DNA from: Desulfobacteraceae bacterium
GTDB lineage: Bacteria > Desulfobacterota > DSM-4660 > Desulfatiglandales > Desulfatiglandaceae
Assembly: GCA_011048855.1 (NCBI GenBank)
Contig: DSCZ01000093.1
Span: 1-10,154, forward strand
Length of the DNA stretch: 10,154 nt
Direction of reading: 5' to 3'
Below are positions 1 to 7,470 of this stretch, one piece after another; positions within the stretch are counted from its first letter, which is position 1, and each line of letters starts with the position of its first letter. Position numbers and translations under genes: made by a program. The notes beneath the pieces are model-generated. The model searched no databases. It was not told the origin of the DNA and saw only the letters and a list, made by a program, of their open reading frames with translations.

Positions 1-89
1 ATATAAAGAATAATTTCACCGGCGGGGGAACCGGATACCAGACGGAAAAAAGTTAAACTGCGGCGCCGAGAAGGACGCTCACTTTATTG

Positions 90-118
90 TTTACATTTAT
101 CACAGAAAATATTATACA
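90..118 (+). promoter_or_regulatory. candidate sigma70 promoter upstream of rpoZ
   Basis: A TTTACA hexamer (90-95, one mismatch to the -35 consensus) is followed after 17 nt by TATACA (113-118, four of six -10 positions) in AT-rich DNA. This would give a leader of about 125 nt before rpoZ. A second, weaker pair, TTGATT (159-164) and TAGACT (182-187) with a 17-nt spacer, lies closer to the gene. Both were found by eye; no transcription data support either. Confidence 0.4.
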
Positions 119-158
119 GCAATATTTATTCCAACGCAGGGGAAGAAATTTTCCTGCT

Positions 159-200
159 TTGATTGCTTATATCATATACTATAGACTTCGCTGCAATCAA
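159..200. repeat. 8-bp inverted repeat in the rpoZ leader
   Basis: TTGATTGC (159-166) and GCAATCAA (193-200) are perfect reverse complements separated by 26 nt of AT-rich sequence. The left arm overlaps the weaker candidate -35 element and the spacer contains its -10. It could be an operator for a dimeric regulator or a leader hairpin, or it could be chance. No T-run follows, so it is not an intrinsic terminator. Confidence 0.35.
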
Positions 201-248
201 TAGTTAGTATATACGGATGACTGAGTTTGGATTCACCAGGAGGCCACA

Positions 249-623
249 ATGGCACGTATCACCGTGGAAGATTGTTTGAACAAAGTGGACAACCGGTTTG
301 CACTTATTCATCTTGCAGCAAAACGGGTCCGCCAGCTGCGCAAGGGTGCAGAACCTCTGATTGTCTGCAAAAATAAAGACACCGTAACCGCCTTGAGGGA
401 GATCGCTGCCAGCAGGGTACTGCAGGTAAGGTCGACACTCGAACCGTCGCTGCCCGACAGTGGCGATATGCCTTTCTTCATGCCGCTTTCGGCTGAAGCT
501 GCTGAAGAAGAATCCGAGAAGGGTGCTGAGGGCGCAGAACCGGATGAAGAATCGTATGCGAATGATGACGCCGGGTCCGAATCAGCAGGAGATGAAGACC
601 CTGATCGAGGGGAAGGGAAATGA
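249..623 (+). CDS. rpoZ: DNA-directed RNA polymerase subunit omega
   Basis: This encodes a 124-aa omega subunit, which helps assemble and stabilise beta' in RNA polymerase. Residues 1-70 carry the family signature: the N-terminal [20 protein letters not shown], the basic helix AAKRVRQL, and a [13 protein letters not shown] segment near residue 50. The MAR start is the motif associated in proteobacteria with ppGpp site 1 at the omega/beta' interface. Residues from about 78 onward form an unusually long Glu/Asp-rich, probably disordered tail, which makes the protein longer than the 91-aa E. coli omega. AGGAGG (238-243) lies 5 nt before the ATG and fixes the start. The stop overlaps the dnaJ start as ATGA, so the two are probably translationally coupled. 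Confidence 0.93.
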   Translation: MARITVEDCLNKVDNRFALIHLAAKRVRQLRKGAEPLIVCKNKDTVTALREIAASRVLQVRSTLEPSLPDSGDMPFFMPLSAEAAEEESEKGAEGAEPDEESYANDDAGSESAGDEDPDRGEGK

Positions 624-1735
624 CGAAGAGAGATTATTACGAAACCCTTGAAATACCTCGAACCGCGGAACCCGCTGAAATTAAAAAGGCTTATCGCAAA
701 CTTGCCCTTCGTTACCATCCTGACCGCAACCCTGGTGACAAAGAAGCTGAAAGCCGGTTTAAAGAAGCGGCCGAGGCTTACAGCGTACTAGGAGACCCGG
801 AGAAAAAACAGCTGTATGATCGATTCGGTCATGCCGGCCTCGAGGGGCAGGGCTTTAAGGGTTTCAGCGGCTTCGAAGACATATTTTCCAACTTTGGAGA
901 CATTTTCGAGGATTTTTTCGGCTTTGGAACGCGCCGCCGCGGAAGAAGCCGTGCCGCCCAGGGAAGAAGCCTCCGCTACGACCTGGAGATAAGCCTGGAG
1001 GAAGCTTTCAGCGGAAAAGAAGAAAAAATCGTTTTTCAAAAATACGACGTATGCGAAAAATGCTCGGGCACCGGGGCCGCCGAGGGAAGCTCCCCCGAAG
1101 TCTGTAGAACCTGCCAGGGACGCGGAAGCATTGCAAGGCAACAGGGGTTTTTTCATGTAACCACCACCTGTCCGGCCTGCAAGGGCACAGGGAGAGTTAT
1201 ATCCAACCCGTGTCGCGACTGCATGGGACAGGGGAAAAAACGCGTCGAAAGAAAGATAAACGTCCGGATACCGCCCGGAGTCGACACCGGCAGCCAGTTG
1301 AGGCTCCGAGGTGAAGGAGAGCCTGGAGAGAACAGCGGTCCCGCCGGCGATCTGTTCGTCGTAATCCACGTTAAGGATCACCCCTTTTTCAGCAGGGATG
1401 GGGAAAACCTGGCGTGCCGCATCCCGGTGTCCTTTGTTCAAGCTGCCCTGGGTGGCGTAACAAACGTTCCTGATCTCGGATCGGAAAATGAATTCGAGCT
1501 GACCATTCCACCGGGCACACAGTCCGGAGAGGTTTTGAAAATCCCCGGCAAGGGAATGGTAAGCCTTCAGAACAAATCAAGAAGGGGAACTCTCTTCGTT
1601 AAAATTCATGTAAAAATACCGGAAAAACTGACGGCCAGGCAGCGTGAATTGCTGACGGCCTTCGCGGAAACCGAAGGGGATATGAAAGACGGCAAAAAGA
1701 GAAATAAAGGTTTTTTGAAGAGAATGATGCAGTAA
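620..1735 (+). CDS. dnaJ: molecular chaperone DnaJ (type I Hsp40)
   Basis: This 371-aa co-chaperone stimulates DnaK ATP hydrolysis and delivers unfolded clients in the cytoplasm. The domains are complete and in order: a J-domain at residues 4-70 with the catalytic HPD at 33-35, a Gly/Phe-rich linker at about 73-103, and a zinc-binding domain with four CXXCXGXG-type repeats (145-152, 162-169, 184-191, 198-205). The C-terminal substrate-binding domains follow, with the [13 protein letters not shown] and [15 protein letters not shown] signatures. Length matches bacterial DnaJ. The start overlaps the rpoZ stop by 4 nt and is preceded by a GGGGAAGGG purine tract. Its position after rpoZ, with no dnaK or grpE in view, is unlike the common dnaK-dnaJ arrangement. 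A second dnaJ elsewhere in the genome is possible but cannot be seen here. Confidence 0.95.
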   Translation: MTKRDYYETLEIPRTAEPAEIKKAYRKLALRYHPDRNPGDKEAESRFKEAAEAYSVLGDPEKKQLYDRFGHAGLEGQGFKGFSGFEDIFSNFGDIFEDFFGFGTRRRGRSRAAQGRSLRYDLEISLEEAFSGKEEKIVFQKYDVCEKCSGTGAAEGSSPEVCRTCQGRGSIARQQGFFHVTTTCPACKGTGRVISNPCRDCMGQGKKRVERKINVRIPPGVDTGSQLRLRGEGEPGENSGPAGDLFVVIHVKDHPFFSRDGENLACRIPVSFVQAALGGVTNVPDLGSENEFELTIPPGTQSGEVLKIPGKGMVSLQNKSRRGTLFVKIHVKIPEKLTARQRELLTAFAETEGDMKDGKKRNKGFLKRMMQ

Positions 1736-1758
1736 ATTCCATGTTGTTGACGTTAAAC

Positions 1759-1778
1759 TCCCTGCCGAGGCGCAGGGA
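1759..1778 (+). other. hairpin between dnaJ and dksA
   Basis: TCCCTGC (1759-1765) and GCAGGGA (1772-1778) form a 7-bp GC-rich stem with a 6-nt loop. No U-tract follows, so it does not look like an intrinsic terminator. It could act as an mRNA processing or stability element between the two genes. Confidence 0.4.
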
Positions 1779-1813
1779 ACACAGATAGATATCTAATGCG
1801 GAGTACAGGGCAA

Positions 1814-2179
1814 ATGATGAATGAAGAGGATAAGGTTTTTTTCAAGCAGCTTTTGACCGAAAGACTTCAGGCTCTGCTGGACGATGCGAACAAGACCGTT
1901 ACGGGGATGACGGACCAAAGTCAAAATTACCCGGATCCCACCGACAGGGCTTCTTTGGAATCCGACAGAAACTTTGAGTTGCGGATTCGCGACAGGGAAC
2001 GAAGGTTGATATCCAAAATCAAAGATGCGCTGGACAGAATTGAATTCGGCACCTACGGTATATGCGAGGAGTGCGGCGAATTCATTTCAACCGAACGTCT
2101 GAAGGCCAGACCCGTCACGACTCTTTGCATCGACTGCAAAAAGAAGCAGGAAGTCGAAGAACGGCTGAAAGGTGTTTGA
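1814..2179 (+). CDS. dksA: DksA/TraR-family RNA polymerase-binding transcription factor
   Basis: This is a DksA-type protein that enters the RNA polymerase secondary channel and, with ppGpp, tunes initiation. It has an N-terminal coiled-coil helix, the tip motif DPTDRA (acidic residues D41 and D44, then A46), and a four-Cys zinc finger C84-x2-C87-x17-C105-x2-C108 with a CIDCK end. By my alignment from memory, the E. coli DksA residues that contact ppGpp at site 2 (L95, K98, R129, K139) are all matched here, the last three at K68, R99 and K109. The 121-aa length is shorter than E. coli DksA (151). The reading frame has an earlier ATG at 1796 without a ribosome-binding site. I prefer the tandem ATGs at 1814/1817, which follow GGAG (1800-1803) and AGGG (1807-1810). 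Confidence 0.9.
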   Translation: MMNEEDKVFFKQLLTERLQALLDDANKTVTGMTDQSQNYPDPTDRASLESDRNFELRIRDRERRLISKIKDALDRIEFGTYGICEECGEFISTERLKARPVTTLCIDCKKKQEVEERLKGV

Positions 2180-2275
2180 GACACTGCTCAAGCATTTGTA
2201 TGCCTGTTTCGTTCAGGAAGATTTTCAACGGCTGCCTGCCTTGAACCCGCCCGATGCTGAAGCGCTTGACGAGCC

Positions 2276-4951
2276 ATGAACCAAAAAGACACAGCTGAAG
2301 AGAAAGCACCGCTGGAAATCATCACCACGCATATAAACGCCGATTTCGACGCACTTGCCTCGATGATTGCCGCGGGTAAAATTTATCCCGATGCCGTGAA
2401 GGTGTTTCCAGGGTCGAAAGAAAAAAACCTTCGGAATTTTTTTCTGCACTCGGCCGGATATCTCTTCAATTTCCCCAAACTCAAACATCTCAACCTGGAC
2501 GGCGTTCGCCGGTTGATTCTCGTCGATACCAGGCAGAAAGGCAGAATCGGGAAATTCGCGGAACTGGTCGACAGGGAAGATGTTGAAATACACATCTACG
2601 ACCACCATCCGGACAGCGACGAAGATGTTCACGGCAGTGTCGAGGTCATCGAAAAAGTCGGATCCACCACCGCTTTGCTGAGCCGGATTTTGAGGGAAAA
2701 AGGCATCCCGTTAAGCGCAGATGAGGCAACAATATTATGCCTCGGGATTCACGAAGACACCGGATCGTTTACATTCCTCTCCACCACCCCGGAAGACTAT
2801 CGTGCAGCTGCCTGGCTGACCGAACAGGGAGCCGACCACAGCGTGGTGGCGGACATGCTCACCCGTGAGATGAGCACTGAGCAGGTGTGGCTTTTGAACG
2901 ATCTCACCAAAGCCGCCACATCTAAAATCATAAACGGCGTGAAGATAGTTTTCACCAGGGTTATCCGCGAGGAGTACATAGGCGATTTTTCGGTGCTGGT
3001 GCACAAATTGATGGAAATGGAAAACTTGAATGTTCTTTTTGCGCTTGCACAGATGGAAGACCGCATTCACATTGTAGCAAGAAGCCGCATCGATGAGGTC
3101 AATGTAGCTGAAATAGCCGAAAAAATGGGCGGAGGCGGCCATCCCCATGCAGCTTCTGCAACAGTCAAAAACAAAACGCTCGCCCAGGTTGAACGAAACC
3201 TTTATACGATGCTTCGGGCTCATATCCCGCCGAAGCGGACCGCACGCGACATGATGGTATCGCCGGCCATTCATGTCTCTCCGGACGACAGTTTAAACAG
3301 GGCAGCCAACCTCCTGACCCGCTACAACATCAATGTACTCCTGGTAATCGATGAAAATTCCACGCTCCTGGGATACATAACACGGCAAATTGTTGAAAAA
3401 GCCGTCTACTTCAAGCTTGAAAACCTCAAAGTCCGGGAATACATGAACATTGAAATCGTCACCGTAGACCCGGACGCCCCGCTGACCCATGTCCAGGATC
3501 TTATAATAAGGCACAAGGCGAGGATCATAGCCGTTATCGAGGCCGGCACAGTGATAGGTGTGATAACCAGGACCGACATCCTGCAGATTCTCGTCGGCGA
3601 ACGTCCGGCCGAATTCCTCTTCGACTCGGGTCCCGACATCCCCCGGATGAGGACCAAGCATATGGCAGCCCTTCTCAGGGAAAGACTTCCCCCCGGATAT
3701 GTAACGCTTCTGAAACGGTTCGGACAGGTGGGGGACACGCTGGGTTTGAACGTTTACCTGGTGGGCGGAGTTGTAAGGGATGTTCTTCTGAACCAGCAGA
3801 ATCTCGATGTTGATATCGTCGTTGAAGACGGCGGCATTAAAGTAGCGCAGGAAATGGCGCGAAACTTCGGCGGGAGGGTAAGGAGCCATCCGAAGTTTGG
3901 AACCGCCAAGGTTATTTTCGATGATGGCCTTAAAGTGGATGTAGCAACCGCACGCATGGAATATTATGAATCCCCGGGCGCGCTTCCGGTTGTCGAAACC
4001 AGCTCTCTCAAAAGGGACCTTTCGCGCCGTGACTTCACAATCAATACACTCGCGATAAAGTTGAACAAGAAAGACTACGGGACCCTGATAGACTACTTCG
4101 GCGGCCTTGGGGACGTGAAAGGAAAAGTTCTCCGCGTTCTCCACAACCTAAGCTTCGTTGAAGACCCAACAAGGCTTTTCAGGGCGATCCGATTCGAGCA
4201 GCGTTTTGGATTCAAAATCGGCAAACTCACTCTCGCATTGATGCGCAATGCAGTGAAGATCAACGTACTCTCGGGGGTTTCCGGCCACCGCCTGTTCCTC
4301 GAATTGATGCTGATACTTAAAGAGAAGGATCCTGTAAAGGCGGTCCGGCGCATGGCCGAATTCAATCTTCTCGAATTCATTCATCCCCGTATTTCGATGA
4401 ACACAGACATGGAACACCTGCTTGAAGAAATACGGAAAGTAATATCCTGGTACAGCCTGCTTTTCCTGGATGAAACGATTGAACCCTGGAAGGTTTATTT
4501 TTACGCGCTCACCTCGAGGTTAAACCTTCCCGAATTCTATCAAACCTCCGACCATATGGGTATCCGCGAAGGTGCCGGCGTCCGGTTGATTGACCAGCGC
4601 GGGAATTTCGAAAACCTGCTCGAAAGGCTTTTTAAATTCAACAACAACAACTACGACCTCTATACATTACTGCGGCCTTATGATACAGAACCACTCCTCT
4701 ATCTGATGGCAAAGGCCAACAGCGAGAAGGTTCGCAAGCTGATTTCAACCTATCTGACGAAATTAAAACCGATGAAAGTACAGCTGACAGGCAAGGACCT
4801 GATAAACATGGGTTTCAAACCCGGCCCGGCCTTCAAACAGATTTTCGATGCCATACTGGAAGAACGGATGAACGCGGCTCTTACGACGAAAGAGGAAGAG
4901 ATACGGCTTGTGGAACAACGTTTTGCCAAACCCGATACCGGAAAAGGATAA
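2276..4951 (+). CDS. DHH/CBS-domain tRNA nucleotidyltransferase (CCA- or A-adding, polyA polymerase family)
   Basis: This 891-aa protein fuses three modules. Residues about 13-315 form a DHH phosphoesterase: HINADFD at 19-25, DTR at 84-86, the YDHHPDSD motif at 108-115, and a DHHA1 half with GGGGHP at 285-290. Residues about 322-440 hold two CBS domains, which usually bind adenine nucleotides. From about 465 comes a class II nucleotidyltransferase: LVGGVVRD at 495-502, the catalytic DVD at 511-513, RRDFTINTLA at 584-593 and the nucleotide-selecting EDPTR at 629-633, then a helical neck, body and tail. The same architecture is known from the Aquifex A-adding enzyme, where CC addition is done by a separate protein. 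Whether this one adds CCA or only A is undecided. The frame opens after a TGA at 2267-2269, so ATG 2276 is the first start; its ribosome-binding site is weak. No symbol is assigned because the specificity is unknown. Confidence 0.9.
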   Translation: MNQKDTAEEKAPLEIITTHINADFDALASMIAAGKIYPDAVKVFPGSKEKNLRNFFLHSAGYLFNFPKLKHLNLDGVRRLILVDTRQKGRIGKFAELVDREDVEIHIYDHHPDSDEDVHGSVEVIEKVGSTTALLSRILREKGIPLSADEATILCLGIHEDTGSFTFLSTTPEDYRAAAWLTEQGADHSVVADMLTREMSTEQVWLLNDLTKAATSKIINGVKIVFTRVIREEYIGDFSVLVHKLMEMENLNVLFALAQMEDRIHIVARSRIDEVNVAEIAEKMGGGGHPHAASATVKNKTLAQVERNLYTMLRAHIPPKRTARDMMVSPAIHVSPDDSLNRAANLLTRYNINVLLVIDENSTLLGYITRQIVEKAVYFKLENLKVREYMNIEIVTVDPDAPLTHVQDLIIRHKARIIAVIEAGTVIGVITRTDILQILVGERPAEFLFDSGPDIPRMRTKHMAALLRERLPPGYVTLLKRFGQVGDTLGLNVYLVGGVVRDVLLNQQNLDVDIVVEDGGIKVAQEMARNFGGRVRSHPKFGTAKVIFDDGLKVDVATARMEYYESPGALPVVETSSLKRDLSRRDFTINTLAIKLNKKDYGTLIDYFGGLGDVKGKVLRVLHNLSFVEDPTRLFRAIRFEQRFGFKIGKLTLALMRNAVKINVLSGVSGHRLFLELMLILKEKDPVKAVRRMAEFNLLEFIHPRISMNTDMEHLLEEIRKVISWYSLLFLDETIEPWKVYFYALTSRLNLPEFYQTSDHMGIREGAGVRLIDQRGNFENLLERLFKFNNNNYDLYTLLRPYDTEPLLYLMAKANSEKVRKLISTYLTKLKPMKVQLTGKDLINMGFKPGPAFKQIFDAILEERMNAALTTKEEEIRLVEQRFAKPDTGKG

Positions 4952-5016
4952 CCCGACACTTTCAGAAACCGGCGGCGGCGAAAATCCACAGATTAAACAT
5001 TCAGGAGTTATTTGAA

Positions 5017-6000
5017 ATGACAAACAAGGTTATTGTAAGCGGAATGAGACCCACTGGAAAACTTCACTTCGGACATCTCCACGGAGCCCTGCTCAACTGG
5101 CGCCGTCTGCTGGATGAATACCGCTGCTACTACTTCATCGCCGACTGGCATGCACTCACCAGCGAATACAACCACCCCGACATCATTCGCGAAAGCACCT
5201 GTGAAATCATCATGGATTGGATCTCCATCGGGTTGGATCCGCAACGGTCCACCTTCTTCGTGCAGTCTGACATCAAGGAGCATGCAGAACTGCATCTTCT
5301 TTTTTCGATGATCACCCCCCTGCCCTGGCTCGAACGCAACCCCACCTACAAAGACCAGCTGCGGGAGATTACCCAGAGGGATTTATACACCTACGGATTT
5401 CTGGGGTACCCCGTTCTTCAGGCCGCCGACATTTTGATGTATAAAGCCACCGGAGTCCCGGTAGGGGAAGACCAGGCTCCGCATGTCGAACTGACCCGGG
5501 AAATCGCCCGGCGCTTCAATCATTTCTTCGGGCAAATCTTCCCGGAGCCGGACACCCTGCTGACGCCGACGGCCAAAATCCTGGGAATAGACCGAAGAAA
5601 AATGAGCAAAAGTTACGGCAATGCGATATTTTTAACCGATACAGATGAAGAGCTGGATCGAAAGGTGGGCCAGATGATAACCGATCCCCAGCGGGCCAAG
5701 CGGAGCGACCCCGGAAATCCGGCCGTCTGCAATGTCTTTTCTTTCCACGAAATATATTCACCCCGTGAAACGATTGATGATATCGACAAACAATGCAGGA
5801 AAGCCGGCATAGGGTGCGTGGATTGTAAAAAATTGATGGCCGCTGCATTGAAGCGGTACCTGGGCCCGGTGAGGGAGAAACGCCGGAAACTTGAAACCCG
5901 GCCGGACCACGTAAGGCAGATCATCCTGGAAGGCAACAAAAAAGCCCAGGCTGTCGCGTCGGCCACGATGGTCGAGGTGAGGGAGGCCGTTAAACTCTGA
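5017..6000 (+). CDS. trpS: tryptophanyl-tRNA synthetase with probable [4Fe-4S] site
   Basis: This 327-aa class I aminoacyl-tRNA synthetase charges tRNA-Trp with tryptophan. The HIGH-type motif is HFGH at 17-20 and the KMSKS loop is at 195-199. AADIL (136-140) and GEDQ (150-153) are typical of the TrpRS active site. The C-terminal anticodon region holds four cysteines, C238-x21-C260-x6-C267-x2-C270. This spacing is almost the C-x22-C-x6-C-x2-C that binds a [4Fe-4S] cluster in Thermotoga maritima TrpRS, so an iron-sulfur cluster is likely. AGGAG (5003-5007), 9 nt upstream, supports the start. It lies 65 nt after the tRNA nucleotidyltransferase gene, giving two tRNA-related genes in a row. Length is normal for bacterial TrpRS. 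Confidence 0.95.
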   Translation: MTNKVIVSGMRPTGKLHFGHLHGALLNWRRLLDEYRCYYFIADWHALTSEYNHPDIIRESTCEIIMDWISIGLDPQRSTFFVQSDIKEHAELHLLFSMITPLPWLERNPTYKDQLREITQRDLYTYGFLGYPVLQAADILMYKATGVPVGEDQAPHVELTREIARRFNHFFGQIFPEPDTLLTPTAKILGIDRRKMSKSYGNAIFLTDTDEELDRKVGQMITDPQRAKRSDPGNPAVCNVFSFHEIYSPRETIDDIDKQCRKAGIGCVDCKKLMAAALKRYLGPVREKRRKLETRPDHVRQIILEGNKKAQAVASATMVEVREAVKL

Positions 6001-6029
6001 CCCGAATGTTTTCGTAAACGGACGATCGA

Positions 6030-6752
6030 ATGGATGACTACAGGGTCAAGCTTGAAATGTTCGAAGGTCCCCTGGACCTTCTGCTGCACCTGATTCACAA
6101 AAACGAGGTTGACATATTCGATATTCCTATAGCGATGATTACGGACCAGTATCTCGAGCATCTGGATCTTATGAGGTTTCTGGATGTGGACATGGCGGGG
6201 GATTTTCTGATCATGGCCTCCACGCTCATACACATAAAGTCCAGGATGCTTCTTCCGGGCGCGGGCGGCGATGACGACGACGAGGACCCCAGGATGGAAA
6301 TCACCCGCCCTCTCCTGGAATATATGCTCTTCCGCGAGGCCGCCGAAGAACTGTCGGCACGTGACATGCTTGAACGAGACGTTTTCTCCAGAAAAGTTCC
6401 CCGTTATCTCCAGGAGCATCTAAGGGATTACGATCAGAAGCTGTCGGTCAGTCTTTTCGAACTTATGAAAGCGTTCAGGCGGGTGATTGAGTCAGCCTCC
6501 TCGCAGTTGCATCTGACGTTTGAACCGGAGCCCTGGTCGATCGAAGATAAAGCCGGGTATATCCTTGCCAGGATCGAAAAAGCGAAAGAGATCTTTTTCC
6601 ACGAGCTCTTTTCCAAGGGTACAACAACCGAAATGGTGATTACCTTTCTAGCGATTCTGGAACTGGTGCACCAGGGCCGGATACGTATTTTTCAGCCCGA
6701 TCAGGGTGGCGATATCCGTATAATGCGTCAGGAAAAAGGCAGGGCCGCATAG
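6030..6752 (+). CDS. scpA: segregation and condensation protein A (kleisin)
   Basis: This 240-aa kleisin bridges SMC heads in the bacterial condensin complex with ScpB. The N-terminal signature FEGPLDLLLHLI (residues 11-22), followed by KNEVDIFDIPIAMITDQYL, is diagnostic. A Gly/Asp-rich acidic linker lies at about 78-90. The C-terminal winged-helix segment, with FLAILELVHQGRI at 206-218, is the part expected to contact an SMC head. The gene starts 29 nt after trpS with only a weak GGAC purine element upstream. It is followed after 1 nt by scpB, which fits co-translation of two subunits of one complex. No smc gene is visible in the window. Confidence 0.95.
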   Translation: MDDYRVKLEMFEGPLDLLLHLIHKNEVDIFDIPIAMITDQYLEHLDLMRFLDVDMAGDFLIMASTLIHIKSRMLLPGAGGDDDDEDPRMEITRPLLEYMLFREAAEELSARDMLERDVFSRKVPRYLQEHLRDYDQKLSVSLFELMKAFRRVIESASSQLHLTFEPEPWSIEDKAGYILARIEKAKEIFFHELFSKGTTTEMVITFLAILELVHQGRIRIFQPDQGGDIRIMRQEKGRAA

Positions 6753-6753
6753 C

Positions 6754-7470
6754 ATGGAGCCGACCGAAACTATGACGCTTGCAAAGATTCTGGAAGCCAT
6801 AATGTTTGCAGCGGACAAACCGGTCTCCATTCCGGAATTCTGCCGCATCCTGCCTGATTATGACCGGGGTGAGATCCAGCATGCCCTGGATAGGCTGAAG
6901 AGCGACTATCAAACGATGAATCGCAGCTTTATTTTGAAGGAGGTGGCAGGAGGATATGAGTTTCGGACGAAGGCCGAATATGCCGACTATGTTATCTCAA
7001 TGCTCCGGACTTCTCCTTCCAGACTTTCCCGGGCCGCGATGGAGACGCTGGCGATAATTGCCTACAAACAACCCATCATACGGCAGGAGATAGAAGTGCT
7101 GCGCGGAGTGGATGTCGGGGGCGTGCTGCGCACTTTGCTTGAAAAGAACCTCATAAAAGTCGTGGGGCGGAAAAATATTCCCGGAAAGCCCCTGATCTAC
7201 GGAACTACTTCACGGTTTCTGGAGGTCTTCGACCTTCAGGATATAAAATCTTTACCAGAACTGAAGGAAATCAAGGAGCTGGAATCGGATGAAGACTGGA
7301 AGGAACCATTTAACACCGAATTTAACCAGGAGCGCCGGGAAAAAACCACCGCGTCCCACGAAACCGAAGCCACGCGAAAAATCCCCGGCGAGGAAGCCGG
7401 AGACGAGAAAGTCCACGGAGCACCGGAAAACGTGGACCCCGGCGAAAACCACAGCCCCTCCGGCTCATAA
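6754..7470 (+). CDS. scpB: segregation and condensation protein B
   Basis: This 238-aa protein forms a dimer of tandem winged helices that binds ScpA and supports the SMC complex. Winged helix 1 covers about residues 7-80. Winged helix 2 covers about 85-160 and includes the family block METLAIIAYKQPIIRQEIE (96-114) and the PLIYGTT motif (146-152). Residues from about 165 are a charged, Pro/Gly/Glu-rich, probably disordered tail, longer than is usual for a compact ScpB. Codons 179-238 overlap the start of rluB in another frame. The ATG lies 1 nt after the scpA stop; the preceding GGCAGGG tract may serve as a ribosome-binding site. Confidence 0.94.
   Translation: MEPTETMTLAKILEAIMFAADKPVSIPEFCRILPDYDRGEIQHALDRLKSDYQTMNRSFILKEVAGGYEFRTKAEYADYVISMLRTSPSRLSRAAMETLAIIAYKQPIIRQEIEVLRGVDVGGVLRTLLEKNLIKVVGRKNIPGKPLIYGTTSRFLEVFDLQDIKSLPELKEIKELESDEDWKEPFNTEFNQERREKTTASHETEATRKIPGEEAGDEKVHGAPENVDPGENHSPSGS
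7273..7278 (+). promoter_or_regulatory. ribosome-binding site inside scpB that supports the early rluB start
   Basis: AAGGAG lies 10 nt before the ATG at 7289. The rluB frame is closed upstream by a TGA at 7262-7264. Between there and the S4 domain the only ATG, GTG or TTG in frame is 7289, so this site probably drives rluB translation from within scpB. The same bases also encode Lys-Glu in ScpB, so chance is possible. Confidence 0.55.

Noticed and set aside
1796..1813. Upstream ATG for dksA
   Set aside because: It has no Shine-Dalgarno sequence; the tandem ATGs at 1814/1817 have purine-rich elements upstream and fit the family N-terminus better. The choice is not certain.
2176..2204. TTGAGA-N17-TATGCC as a promoter for the nucleotidyltransferase gene
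   Set aside because: The -10 matches only three of six positions, and the element overlaps the end of dksA.
3293..4144. Long open frame (283 codons) on the minus strand
   Set aside because: It lies wholly opposite the CBS and nucleotidyltransferase domains of a clearly conserved gene and encodes no recognisable motif.
5613..6419. Open frame of 268 codons on the minus strand across trpS and scpA
   Set aside because: It is antisense to two well-conserved genes and has no family resemblance.
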